Notes: generated by a model not told the origin, from the letters alone. 21,140 nt of DNA from Endothia cerciana (GCA_026119935.1 JALRMH010000115.1:1-21140), one strand, 5' to 3'; shown: positions 1 to 11,580, counted from the stretch's first letter. Made by a program: numbers and translations.

Positions 1-244
1 ATATTTATAGTAAGCAATACTTTAATAAAAGCTTTATAAAAATAAAAGCGCACCTGCTACCTCTCTTTCTATACTTTGCTATTTTTAATTCTTTAAAAAG
101 AATATAATTTAAGCTTATATATATATATATAATATAGCTAGCTAAGGTATTTAAAAATAAACAGCGATTAAAAAAAGGTGTTTATACTTATAATAAACTT
201 ATTCTAGCTTATATTATATATATTAAGTAAGAAAGCTGCAAACT

Positions 245-3200
245 TTACTTTTCCTCTCCTAGTATTTTATTAATTATTTCTATTACTTTTAAAAATATCT
301 AGTAGAGATTATTTGTCTCTATATCTAGCTATATACAGCGCCAGCTTATTTATAGATAGATAAAGGCTTTGCTAGAAGGCTGTGCCTAGTCTTAATCTAT
401 CAGCGCAAAAATCAGCGCTTCAATTGCATTGCTGTAAAGAACCTATAGTCTTAAAATAATAGACGCAACTAGTAAAGGGTACTAGCAGATTATGCCAGGC
501 TTTCGGTTATAAGACCTCTGATCAGACAGCCTCTTTTCCTAAGCTATGCAAAAGGCCTGAGGAATCCTATACTAGAAACACTCTGAGTACGGCGCTAGGC
601 TCCTTCTAGTAAATATTTTCTCCTGCAGCTCCTTTTAGCTCTCCTCGATTATACGCTAGAGCAAGTCTTACTAGGATAGGCATTCTGCTCTTGAATACTT
701 GGCTGCTAGGCCTTTTTCTCTGCTGCCTTAGCAGAGAATACAGGCGCTGTTTTATGCCTCGAGCTGCTAGAGAAACGCCTCGACGATCTAGCCCTTTTCC
801 CTATACTCCCTGAGCACCTCTTTCTGCGCCTAGTCGCATTTCCGTTTCATCTGTATAAAGAGCTTATAGCTAAGCATCTGATCAGGAGCAGGCTAGTAGT
901 CCTCCTTACCTGCTTTGCACTAGTTGCAGAGCACCTCACCTATAATACACTATATTCAGGTGTACTAGCTGTCGAGAACCTAGTTAAGGAGGATGCGGCA
1001 GCACCTTTTTTCTTCTAGGAACTAGCATATCTTATTGCTGATATTCGCAGCTGCTCTTTTATTCTAGAGGAGGATAATAAGACAGGCCTTTCTATCCTAG
1101 CCTGCTCAGCCGCTTTCTTGCGCATAGTCTTGCAGCTGCATTAGCAGCTCAGCATAGACTACTGTATATATATTAGGAATATCTAGACTCATCCTTAATA
1201 TATTAGTTGCTATAATCACTCAGCTGTTTTCTATCTATCTCTATAGGATAGCAAGCTTGCTAGAGGCCTTGCCTACTCTACTATAATATACCTCGCATCC
1301 TAGAGCAGTCTTAAGGCTCTTAACCTGCTGGATCGTCCCCTTATAGACAAGCACCTTGCCTTTGTCCTATTATACTAGGACCTAGGATACTATCTTATAG
1401 GTTATAGTCTTTATCTAATCAGAGGTAGTAGAGATTACCTAGTAGCTGATATTCTTTCGAATAGTAGTAGTTTAGAAAACTACCAGATTAGAAATCTATA
1501 TTAGGCGAAAGAAAGATAGCTTATCTTTAGGCAGCAGCATAGCTGTTAGAAAGACCTGCTGCACACTATATGCTGCGATTGCTGCCCTGAGCTCTTGCAG
1601 CTTTAGTCGGAAGCTATCTTAAGCGTCGAGAGCTATATAGCATTTGTCGATCACAACCTGATCCAGCTGCTTGCAAGCTCTTAGCCAGTTTATAAAGCTA
1701 CGGAACTGCTGTATAAAGGCAGATTCTAGCGTGATGAAAATAATCGCTGCAGCTTAGTTTATACTAGCTCTAGCCTAGACATGCGCATTAATCTAGTGTG
1801 CCTAGCATCTTCGGACGAGATCGCTTTATAGTGCAAGAAGCAGGACAACTACGATTATAACGCCCTAGGGCGAATAATATACTAGGAGCAGAAAAGAGAG
1901 AGCCTTTCTGCTGCTGGTCCTAGCGATCTGCAGGATAGGCATTTCCCCTCGCACGATCGCTCGCAGCACAGGCTCCTGGCTGCTTCGGAACTGCGCCTTC
2001 TCCCCTAGCATCTGCTGTAACTGCCTAGAAAGGTCAGTCTTATAAAGCTGCTGAAAGCGCTGCAGCCGGCTCTACTCTTGTTCTTCTTTAAACACTTCCC
2101 TTTTCCGCTTAGATAGAATCTTAAAGGTATAGTTGCTTCAGAAGCCTAGGAATCGATGCTACTAGCTGCTAACTTTTCAGAACTAGTCTCTTCAAGCAGC
2201 TGTTTTAAACTAGCTCTACTGCAGCTCTCTTCTATAGACTATCTAGGCTATTATTATACTATACCTAGCCTATATATTAAGGATATAATTAGCCTCCTGT
2301 TTATTGTCTGTCTGATCTTCTTCGCTACTCTTCTACTAACTTTGCATACTGCTATAGTAGCTTTTACTAAGGTATTAGCAGGTAATAACGATTGCGATAT
2401 ACTACTAGGCACTAATTATAATCTTAGTACTTATAAGTTGTATACTATATTATAAGAGGAGGCGCCTTATCCGGTCTAGCAGCTATAGCTGCGCACTTGC
2501 AGTTGCTAGTCTAGAGGCCTGCCCTTCTTCTCTTTCTATTTCTATTATAACCTGATCAGCTTATAGCAGAGGGTTTCTCTCCTAGCTAGCCCTTAGAAGC
2601 CCTTCAATCTGCTACTAGAAGGGGAGGGCAAGCTAGAGATACTAGATAAGAAGAGCCCTGACCTCACGCAGCAGGTAGCAGTAGATGATTTTAAGCTGCG
2701 CTGTCGCGCAGTAGCCCTTGTGGTATAAGGTAATAAAACAGACTAGCCTGTTGTGAAGAAAGATATTCCGGAGGCCTCTGTATGCTGAGTTCTCAGATCA
2801 GAGGGTAAGGATCTCTGAGGACTGCGCCGGCTGCCCTCTGGTGAGGTGCATCAGAAGGAGCAGCTGCTCGCAGAACGTCTTGGCCTGGCGGCGGAACTAG
2901 CAGACAGCAGGGTTCCGGAGCTGTTAGGAGCGAGGATCGAACCACCCTGTATATAACTCTACGCTAGCTAGGATACGGTTCAGGAGCTACTGTTGGCTGT
3001 CTATAGGCTACTGATTCCGACAATCTGTAAGAAATGAATAGCTGACCTAGTCTTTGTAGTGATCATTCTTAAGAGAGAGCTAGTTAATAAGCAGCAGAGC
3101 TTCCAGGTCTAGGATCTTAAGCATCTCAGTAAGGCGCTGCTATACTAAGTCTAAAAGGCTATAGATTATATTAGAGATCTGATTAGAGGAGAGCTGTATA

Positions 3201-4990
3201 CTGCTATAGATAATATAGTTATCTTGCTAGTTTACCCTGCTCTATGCTAAGGTGTTATAGCGAATCTTCAGGCTATATAATCTTACCTTATAGATCTAGT
3301 CAAGCAGCGTAGGCCTAGTTCTAGGGCTGATCGTTATTATATATTGATTGACTTTTACCTAGATAATCTTAAAAAGCCTAGAGTAGTGCTCCTATACTTG
3401 TTCTTCTAGCAACCCTGCAGCTATATTAGCTTATTTCGCTACTGCTATTTCGTCCTTACGCTTAAGAAAAGCCTATAGAATAATAAGCATCCGAGCTAGC
3501 TTGATAACAGCTGAGTAGATAACTATATAATCAAGCAGCGTTTCCTAGCTACTATCCTGCTAAATGCTAAGGACAGCAAGGGCACTTAAAAGAGCGCTTT
3601 TGTATTCAGCATCTTATAAGGGATAGTCAAAGAGCTAAATAGTAAAGTCTAAGCATGCTCTGTCTTGTTGCAGTAAGGCCTAGGAAGGCTCTACTCTTTA
3701 AACTATCTCAGCCTGGCAGAGAAGCTAGGTATAGAAACGGTCCTGCTCAGCTGTAAATATATACGCCGGCCGCTGATTAGGGCTAAGAGGCTGTGTCTGC
3801 ATAATATAGCTCAGGATATAGCGTTAGACATCTATATAGCGCTGCTACGAGCTGTCCTCTAGCCGGCTATCGAATAGCTGCTGAGGCTTGATATGCTTAT
3901 CTCTCTAGTTAACCTTGAACAGGACAGTATAGCTAGCGATAATAGCTACTGCAGTATGCTAGGCTTTCTCAGCAACCTGCTAGAAGCTCTCTTATATAGC
4001 CTGCAGGATCAGCTCGTCCTTCTAGATCGGCGTAAGAAGCGCCTAGGTGCTGATCAGATTAAAGCCTGCTAGATAGGCTGCCTAGCCTACTCTACGAAGC
4101 TACAAGTTAAGCTCTAGCTGCTTATTTCCTTCCTAGATCAGCCTGTCTGTCTGATCAGCTAGCAGCTCTTATATAGAACGAAACGATGCTGCGATCTGCT
4201 ACTTCAGGTTGTCCTTGCGCACAGCAGGCTAGCTGTCCTTATGCTAGCTCTGCTGTTCCACCTCGAACTACCTGCTCGCACGCTAGCTAGGAAAGAGCCT
4301 CTAGTAACGCACCTGCGTTTGCTATAGGACAGGAGGGGCAGCTTCCTAAGCAGATAAGCAGCTACCTATACGAGGATTCGCCTACTTATGCGAGAGGCGG
4401 TAATGATCTTGCATCTTATAGGCCTGCTAGCTTATAAAAGAGCACTCCTGATATACAAGGCTATCTGTCTAAATATTGCTGAGAAGAGGGATCGAGGTGC
4501 TAGTCAGGGCTAGGAATCGGAAATCTAGCAGGTCTTATTATATATAATAGATGCTAGGCAGGCTCTGCACTAAGCAGGCGATCGCTTATCACTTCTTTTT
4601 AAGCATCTAGTAGCGTAGTATAGCTAAATACCCTGCTATTTTATCTGCAAGGACTCCGAATTAGCATTCCTTATAAATAACAATACACAATAAAGTGTAG
4701 AAATAAAATAGATTGATATTATTAGCTATATTAAGGTGTAGATTAGAGCTAGTTGTTTAGCATCTTACTTTACCGGCAGTATATAGAATCGTGTATGCAG
4801 GCGTCAAATATTTGAACACGTCGGATGCCTCTGATCAGAAGAGCAGCTTGAACTAGGGGTGGGTCAGAAGCATATTCTGATTCGTTCTTTCGATCGCGTC
4901 AGACGCCCCTGATTAGAAGAGCAGCTTGAACTAGAGGTGGGTCAGAAGCGCGTCCTGATTCGTGCTTTCTATAAGCAGGTCTTACCATAT
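245..4990 (-). pseudogene. RIP-degraded telomere-linked RecQ-type helicase, copy 1
   Basis: This is the counterpart of the copy 2 pseudogene, in the same frame and with the same length. The start codon is lost: the ATG at 10519-10521 corresponds to ATA at 4988-4990. RecQ motifs remain readable. Walker A reads T-S-S-R-K instead of a Gly-Lys motif, and the DECH box reads D-K-C-Y. Motif VI is better kept than in copy 2: Q-E-S-G, then TGA, A-G, TAG, D-R-K-A, which fits a family QESGRAGRD with both arginines turned into stops. The frame holds dozens of stops, mostly TAG. The ancestral product would be a superfamily 2 DNA helicase acting in the nucleus. Relatives are subtelomeric in several fungi (S. 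pombe tlh genes, Magnaporthe TLH, Ustilago UTAS). This copy cannot encode a protein. Confidence 0.93.
4819..4974 (-). repeat. 78-bp tandem duplication, copy 1 (N-terminal 26-aa repeats)
   Basis: Two direct 78-bp units, 4819-4896 and 4897-4974, share the stretch ctgatcagaagagc...cttgaacta and a following gggtcagaagc...ctgattcgt. Because 78 is divisible by three, the duplication keeps the helicase frame and encodes two 26-residue units at the N-terminus, upstream of the zinc region. It is present in both tandem copies, so it predates the 5.5-kb duplication. Confidence 0.88.
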
Positions 4991-5250
4991 TAATCTTTAA
5001 CCTGAAAAAATGGAGTTTGTAATTGAAATGCATTGTAGTGTCAGCAATACTTGAAATTTAGAAAGGATGTAGTTTATCAAGAGGCGACAAGACTTCAAAT
5101 TAAAACAGAGCGAAAATCTCAAAATTTAGGTTAAGGACAGTTTGCAGAAGGAAAAACGATCCCCTTACCCCAGTCTTTGCTAGCGCGAAAAAAACGTCTA
5201 TACAAAAAAACTGTCCTCTACCCTTGAGGACACTTTGATTTAAAGATAGA
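4991..5250 (-). promoter_or_regulatory. 5' flank of helicase copy 1 with long-loop inverted repeat
   Basis: This stretch lies upstream of the copy 1 start and is not coding. It contains an inverted repeat with arms 5133-5143 and 5208-5218, the first base of the left arm having changed from G to A relative to copy 2. The sequence differs from copy 2 at only a few positions and is probably the promoter side of the unit. No core promoter element can be assigned with confidence. Confidence 0.45.
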
Positions 5251-5531
5251 GTAAAGGTTTATAAATTAAAATATTTATTAATTAATTGTTTTCTTTTTCT
5301 ACTTTTTTTAATAATAGCTTTTATATTTTATTTTGCTATTTTATATAATATTTAATTTTTCTAATATTATTTTTATCTTATTATTTAAAAGCGAAAATAT
5401 TATAATAATTAAAATAAATATTATAATAATTTAATAATAAAGACTTTACTTAATAAACAAGTATAAAATTAATATTTTAAATAAATTTTAAAGAGAAGCT
5501 ATTATTAAAAATTTCAAATATAAAGAATAAT
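5251..5531. other. AT-rich spacer between tandem units
   Basis: About 280 bases, very AT-rich, with no reading frame of note and no recognisable RNA gene. It joins the promoter side of unit 1 to the 3' side of unit 2. As the array is head to tail, it is likely part of every unit. Confidence 0.8.
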
Positions 5532-5775
5532 ATATTTATAGTAAGCGATACTTTAATAGAAGCTTTATAAAAATAAAAGCGCACCTGCTACCTCTCTTTC
5601 TATACTTTGCTATTTTTAATTCTTTAAAAAGAATATAATTTAAGCTTATATATATATATATAATATAGCTAGCTAAAGTATTTAAAAATAAACAGCGATT
5701 AAAAAAAGGTGCTTATACTTATAGTAAACTTATTCTAGCTTATATTATATATATTAAGTAAGAAAGCTGCAAACT

Positions 5776-8700
5776 TTACTTTTCCTCTCCTAGTATTTTA
5801 TTAACTATTTCTATTACTTTTAAAAATACCCAGCAGAGATTATTTATCTCTATATCTAGCTATATACAGCGCCGGCTTATCTATAAATAGATAAAGGCTT
5901 TGCTAGAAGGCTGTGCCTAGTCTTGATCTATCAGCGCAAAAATCAGCGCTTTAATTACATCGCTGTAAAGAACCTATAGTCCTGAAATAACAGACGCAAC
6001 TAGTAAAGGGTACTAGCAGGTTGCGCCAGGCTTTCGATTATAGGACCTCTAATCAGACAGCCTCTTTTCCTAAGCTGTGCAGAAGGCCTAGAGAATCCTA
6101 TACTAGAAACACCCTGAGTACAGCGCTAGGCTCCTTCTAGTAAATATTTTCTCCTGCAGCTCCTTTTAGCTCTCCTCGATCGTGCGCTAGAGCAGGTCTT
6201 GCTAGGATAGGCATTCTGCTCTCAAATGCTTAGCTGCTAGGCCTTTTTCTCTGCTGCCTTAGCAGAGAATACAGGCGCCGTCCTATACCTCGAGCTGCTA
6301 GAGAAACGCCTTGATGATCTAGCCTTTTTCCCTATACTCTCTAAGCACCTCTTTCTGCGCCTAGTCGTATTTCTGTTTCATCTGTATAAAGAGCTTGCAG
6401 CTAGGCGTCTAATCAGGGGCAGGCTAGTAGTCCTCCTTACCTGCTTTACACTAGTTGCAGAGCACCTCACCTATAGTACACTATATTCAGGTGTACTAGC
6501 TGTTGAGAACCTAGTTAAGGAGGATGCAGCAGCACTTTTTTTCTTCTAGGAACTAGCGCATCTTGTTGCTGATATTCGCAGCTGCTCTTTTATTTTAAAG
6601 GAGGATAGCAAGACAGGCCTTTCTATCCTAGCCTACTTAGCCGCTTTCTTACATATAGTCTTGCAGCTGCGTTAGCAGCTTAGTATAGACTACTATATAT
6701 ATATTAGGGATATCTAGACTTATCCCTAATATATTAGTTGCTATAATCACTCAGCTATTTTCTATCTATCTCTATAAGATAGCAAGCTTGCTAGAGGCCT
6801 TGCTTACCCTGCTATAATATACCTTGCATCCTAAAGTAGTCTTAAGGCTCTTAACCTGCTAGATCGTCCCCCTATAGATAAGCACCTTGCCTTTATCCTA
6901 TTATGCTAGGACCTAGGATACTATCCTACAGGTTATAGTCTCTGTCTAATCAAAAGCAGCAGAGATCACCTAGTAGCTGATATTCTTTCGAATAGTAGTA
7001 GTTCGGAAAACTACTAGATTAGAAATCTGCATTAGGCAGAAGAAAGATAGCTTATCTTTAGGCAGCAGTGTAGCTATTAGAAAGACCTGCTGCATACTAT
7101 ATACTGCGATTGCTGCCCTAAGCTCTTGCAGCTTTAGTCGGAAGCTATCTCGGGCGTCGAGAGCTATATAGCATTCGTCGATCACGACCCGATCTAGCTG
7201 CTCGCGAGCTCTTAGCTAGTTTATAAAGCTGCGGAACTGCTGTATAAGGGCAGATTCTAGCATGATGAAAATGATCGCTGCAGCTCGGTTTACGCTAGCT
7301 CTAGCCTAGACGTGCACATCGATCTAGTGTGCCTAGCATCTTTAGACGAGATTGCTTTATAGTGCAAGAAGCGGGACAACCACAATCGTAATGCCTTAGG
7401 GCGAACAATATACTAGGAGCAGAAAAGAGAGAGCCTTTCTGCTGCTGGTCTTAGCGATCTACAGGATAGGCGTTTCCCCTCGCACGATCGCTCGCAGCAC
7501 AGGCTCCTAGCTGCTTCGGAACTACGCCTTCTCCCCTAGCATCTGCTGTAACCGCCTAGGGAGGTTAGTCTTATAAAGCTGCTGAAAGCGCTGCAGCTAG
7601 CTCTGCTCTTGTTCTTCCTCAAATACTTCCCTTTTCCGCTTAGATAGAATCCTGAGGGTGTAGTTGCTTCGAAAGCCTAGGAATCAATGCTACTAGCTGC
7701 TAGCTTTTCAGAACTAGTCTTTTCAGGCAGCTGTTTCAAACTAGCCCTACTACAGCTCTCTTCTGTAGACTATCTAAGCTATTATTATACTATGCCTAGC
7801 CTGTATATTGAGGATATAATCAGCCTCCTGCTTATTATCTATTTAATCTTCTTCGCTGCCCCTCTGCTAATCTTGCGCGCTGCTATAATAGCCTTTACTA
7901 AGGTATTAGCAGGCAATAGTGATTGCGATATGCTGCTAGGCACTAATTGTAATCTTAGCACTTATAAGCTGTATACTGTATTGCAGGAGGAGGCGCCTTA
8001 TCTAGTCTAGCGGCTATAGCTGCGCACTTGCAGTTGCTAGTCTAGAGGCCTGCTTTTCTTCTCTTTCTATTTCTATTATAACCTGATCAGCCTATAGCAG
8101 AGGGTTTCTCTTCTAGCCAGCCTCTAGAAGCTCTTTAATCTGCTGCTAGAAGAGAAGGGCGAGCTAGAGATACTAGATAAGAAGAGCCCTGACCTCACAC
8201 AGCAGGTAGCGGTGGATGATTTTAAGCTGCGCTATCGCGTAGTAGCCCTTGTAGTATAAGGTAATAAAACAGACTAGCCTGTCGTGAAGAAAGATATTCC
8301 GGAGGCCTTTGTATGCCGAGTTCTCAGATTAGAGGGTAAGGATCTCTGAGGACTGCGCCGGCTGCCCTCTAGTGAGGTGCATTAGAAGGAGCAGCTGCTC
8401 GCGGAACGTCTCGGCCTAGCGGCGGAACTAGCAGACAGCAGGGTTCCGGAGCTGTTAGGAGCGAGGATCGAACTACCCTGCATATAACTCTATGCTAGCT
8501 AGGATATAGTTCAGGAGCTACTGCTAGCTGTCTATAGGCTACTGATTCTGACGATCTGTAAGGAACGAATAGCCGACCTAGTCTTTATAGTAATCATCCT
8601 TAAAGGAGAGCTAGTTAATAGGCGGCAGAGCTTCTAGGTCTAGGATCTTAAGCATCTCAGCAAAGCGCTGCTGTGCTAGGCCTAAGAGGCTATAGATTAT

Positions 8701-10521
8701 ATTAGAGATCTGATCAGAGGAGAGCTGTATACTACTATAGATAATATAGTTATCTCACTAATCTACTTTACCCTGTGCTAGGGTATTATAGCGAATCTTC
8801 AGGCTATATAATCTTGCTTTATAAATCTAGTTAAGTAGCGTAGGCCTAGTTCTAGGGCTGATTATCGTTATATATTGATTAACTTTTGCCTAGATAATCT
8901 CAAAGAGCTTAAAGTAGTGCTCTTGTGCTTATTCTTCTAGCAACCCTATAGCTATATTAGCTTGTTTCGCTGCTACTATTTCGTCCTCACGCTTAAGAAA
9001 AGCCTGTAGGACAACAAGCATCTAAGCTAGCTTGATAATAGCTAAGTAGATAACTATATAATTAAGCAGCGTTTCCTAGCTATTATCCTGCCGAATACTA
9101 AGGACAGTAAGGGCGCTTAAAAGAGCGCTCTTATATTCAGCATCTTACAGAGGATAGTCGAGGAGCTAGATAGTGAAGTCTAAGCATGCTCTGTCTTGTC
9201 GCAGTAGGGCTTAGGAAAGCTCTACTCTTTAAACTGTCTCAGCTTAGTAGAGAAGCTAGGTATAGAAATAATCCTGCTCAGCTATAAACATATACGCCGG
9301 CTACTAATCAGAGCTAAAAGGCTGTGTCTGCACAATATAGCTCAGGATACAGCGCTAGACATCTATATAGCGCTGCTATAAGCTGTCCTCTAGCCGGCTA
9401 TCGAATAGCTGCTAAGGCTTGATGTGCTTATCTCTCTAGTTGACCTCGAACAGGACAGCATAGCTAGCGACAGTAGCTACCGCAGTATGCCAGGCTTTCT
9501 CAGCAACCTGCTAGAAGCTCTCCTATATAGCCTGCAGGATCAGCTTGTCCTTCTGGATCAGCGCAAGAAGCGCCTGGGTGCTGATCAGATCAAAGCCTGC
9601 TAGATAGGCTGCCTAGCCTACCCTGCGAAGCCACAGGTTAGGCTCTAGCTGCTTATTTCCTTCCTAGATCAGCCTGTCTGTCTAATCAGCTAGCAGCTCT
9701 TGTATAGAACGAAACAACGCTGCAATCTGCTGCTTCAGGTCGTCCTCGCGCACAGCAGGCTAGCTGTCCTTATACTAGCTCTGCTGTTCTACCTCGAACC
9801 ACCTGCTCGCACGCCGGCTAGGAAAGAGCCTCTAGCAGCGCACCTGCGTTCGCTATAAGACAGAAGGGGCAGCTTCCTAGGCAGATAAGCAGCTACCTGT
9901 GCGAGGATTCGCCCACCTGTGCGAGAAGCGGTAATAGTCTTGTATCTTATAGGCCTGCCAGCTTATAAAAGAGCACTCCTGATATGCAAGGCTATCTATC
10001 TAGATATTGCTGAGAAGAGGGATCGAGGTGCTAGTCAGGGCTAGGAATCGGAAATCCAGCAGGTCTTATTATGTATGATAGATGCTAGGCAGGCTCTGCA
10101 CTAAGCAGGCGATCGCTTATCGCTTCTTTTTAAGCATTTAGTAGCATAGTATAGCTAGATACCCTGCTATCTCGTCTGCAAGGACTCCGAATTAGCATTC
10201 CTTGCAAATGACAATACGCAATAAAGTGTAGAAATAAAATGGATTGATATTATCAGCTATATTAAGGTGCAGATTAGAGCTGGTTGTTCAGCATCTCACT
10301 TTACCGGCGGTGTACGGAATCGCGTATGCAGGCGTTAAATATTTGAACACGTCGGACGCCTCTGATCAGAAGAGCGGCTTGAACTAGGGGTAGGTTAGAA
10401 GCATATTCTGATTCGTTCTTTCGATCGCGTCAGACGCCCCTGATCAGAAGAGCGGCTTGAACTAGGGGTGGGTCAGAAGCGCGTCCTGATTCGTGCTTTC
10501 TACAAGCGGGTCTTACCACAT
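5776..10521 (-). pseudogene. RIP-degraded telomere-linked RecQ-type helicase, copy 2
   Basis: ATG at 10519-10521 opens one continuous phase of 1,581 codons ending at TAA 5776-5778. I followed it throughout and found no frameshift, only transition-type stops. Residues 9-60 are two 26-residue repeats. Residues 103-109 read IVICKEC, the start of a DUF3505/OrsD-like zinc region whose histidines now read Tyr. The block around residue 714 (MHLT-x-GQPA) followed by ILTL and NIFLHD is typical of fungal RecQ-like proteins. Walker A lies at about residue 1025 (TSSRK, expected GK). The DECH box lies at 1115-1118 as DECY. Motif III follows as ATL, and motif VI at about 1286-1300 as LQDYM-stop-ESG-stop-VG-stop-D. 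A Cys-rich segment near residue 1355 resembles the family's C-terminal zinc region. The family role is DNA unwinding, and homologues are linked to telomeres. The true end could lie past 5776 if that TAA was once CAA. Confidence 0.95.
10350..10505 (-). repeat. 78-bp tandem duplication, copy 2 (N-terminal 26-aa repeats)
   Basis: Units at 10350-10427 and 10428-10505 encode residues of about 9-34 and 35-60 of the copy 2 helicase relic. Each unit contains THP/TYP, a stop, FKPLF, a stop, then SGAS/SEAS-D. The stops sit where Trp codons fit (TGG to TAG or TGA). The function of the repeat is unknown. Confidence 0.88.
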
Positions 10522-10781
10522 CAATCTTTAACCTGAAAAAATAGAGTTTGTAATTGAAATGCATCATAGTGTCAGCAATACTTGAAATTTAGAAAGGATG
10601 TAGTTTATCAAGAGGCGACAAGACTTCAAATTAAAACGGAGCGAAAATCTCAAAATTTGGGTTGAGGACAGTTTGCAGAAGGAAAAACGATCCCCTTACC
10701 CCGGTCTTTGCTAGCGCGAAAAAAACGTCTATACAAAAAAACTGTCCTCTACCCTTGAGGACACTTTGATTTAAAGATAGA
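10522..10781 (-). promoter_or_regulatory. 5' flank of helicase copy 2 with inverted repeat
   Basis: Non-coding stretch upstream of the ATG. GAGGACAGTTT at 10664-10674 pairs with AAACTGTCCTC at 10739-10749 across a 64-base loop. GTCCTC at 10744-10749 can alternatively pair with GAGGAC at 10757-10762. The GAGGAC motif is thus present three times in about 100 bases, which could be a protein-binding site, an alternative hairpin or a boundary signal of the unit. The role is inferred from position only. Confidence 0.45.
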
Positions 10782-11484
10782 AGGAATAAAGATAGGTGGT
10801 TGCTATAGCTGGATAGCTAGGAGCTGATAGATAAAATAGCTTATAAGACTTATAGGTTGATGCTAGATTAGAACCTGCTTTCTGTAGTTATATATACTCT
10901 TTTACCTTAGTAGAGGAAGGCTTGATAAGTAGGATTAGTCTAGGCGAGGCTTTATTAAACTCAATGTTCCTTCTATGCTTATACTTCTTATTAGCACTTG
11001 CAGCAGCGCTATTGCTGCTTATAATTAGCCTGCTATTGTTCAGCTACTATAAGTCTAGTAGATATAGCGAATTTATATAAATAGTGAAGAGATAAGTTAG
11101 CAAAGCGAATAGATTATACTAAAGCTTTGCTTATAAATAAAAAGTAATAGAGAAAATATAAGGAAGAGTTAATATAGAAGATATATTATTAATAAAGCAT
11201 TAAATAGCTAGAATTAAGCTCTACTAGTTAAATCTTATTTAAAAAGGTGTATCAGGCTGTTTTATAGTTAAACCTTCTTAGCTCTCTAAAAGAGGTAAAT
11301 TTAGCGATAAGTATAGATAAAGAAGCTTTTACTCCTCTAATACAGAGCTTTAGAATAAAAAGAACTAAGCATCTTCTGCTTATTAATAAATAAAGTAAAC
11401 TAAGATAGTTATTAGTTATAGCAAGGGTTTATCACATATATAAGTTTAGCAGGGAATAGCTATATTGTTTCTTTTTTTTACCCT
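10782..11484. other. Array-flanking region, no confident gene
   Basis: Unique relative to the tandem array and AT-rich. The only small frame worth noting is ATG 10964 to TAA 11078 on the plus strand, 38 codons and strongly Leu/Ala/Ile-rich, resembling one membrane segment. No ribosome or promoter context supports it, so I do not call it a gene. Further exons of the ubiquitin-like relic could lie here on the minus strand, but I could not recognise any. Confidence 0.5.
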
Positions 11485-11580
11485 TTTAAACTTAATTATC
11501 TCTATAAAGTAAATACTATCTCGCTCCTTCCCTTTTTTTTTTTTTTAACCTTTTGGATTCAATTACCTTTAAAAACGCTT
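11485..11580. repeat. Inverted-repeat intron element 1
   Basis: AAACTTAATTATC near 11488 and GGATTCAATTACC near 11555 are the two ends, both close to the family core TRGACTYAATTA, with a T14 run between them. The GT of the putative donor for the ubiquitin-like exon (11566-11565) lies inside the right end, so the element itself would supply the splice site. Confidence 0.6.

Larger units (their letters stand above)
1..5250. repeat. Tandem unit, copy 1 (left end cut by window)
   Basis: This segment matches 5532-10781 at a constant offset of 5,531 bases from its first to its last base, so no net insertion or deletion separates the copies. Sampled 60-base stretches differ by roughly 2-6 bases, all transitions (A/G or C/T), as expected if each copy was mutated separately by RIP. 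The copy contains the helicase pseudogene on the minus strand plus its flanks. Positions 1-244 are AT-rich sequence beyond the 3' end of that pseudogene and include an alternating TA run near 115-132. The first 281 bases of the unit lie outside the window. Confidence 0.97.
5251..10781. repeat. Tandem unit, copy 2 (complete 5,531-bp period)
   Basis: One full period of the head-to-tail array. Its first 281 bases (5251-5531) join copy 1 to copy 2 and should also precede copy 1 outside the window. Similarity to copy 1 stops after 10781: copy 1 continues with gtaaaggttt while copy 2 runs into unrelated sequence. The 9-mer taaagatag occurs at 10772-10780 and again at 10787-10795, a microhomology at the array edge. 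The arrangement matches tandem or subtelomeric amplification of telomere-linked helicase units, although no telomeric hexamer array is visible in the window. Confidence 0.96.

Noticed and set aside
2156..2455. Plus-strand 99-codon hydrophobic frame, with its counterpart at 7687-8010
   Set aside because: Antisense to the helicase pseudogene. The minus-strand frame at the same place reads a recognisable helicase-family sequence, so this is a shadow.
6970..7185. 71-codon minus-strand frame as an independent small gene
   Set aside because: It is the stop-free stretch around DECY and motif III of the larger helicase frame, not a separate gene.
1..10781. Long terminal repeat retrotransposon with the two copies as LTRs
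   Set aside because: Each copy is 5.5 kb, encodes a helicase, and they are directly adjacent with no reverse transcriptase or integrase between them.
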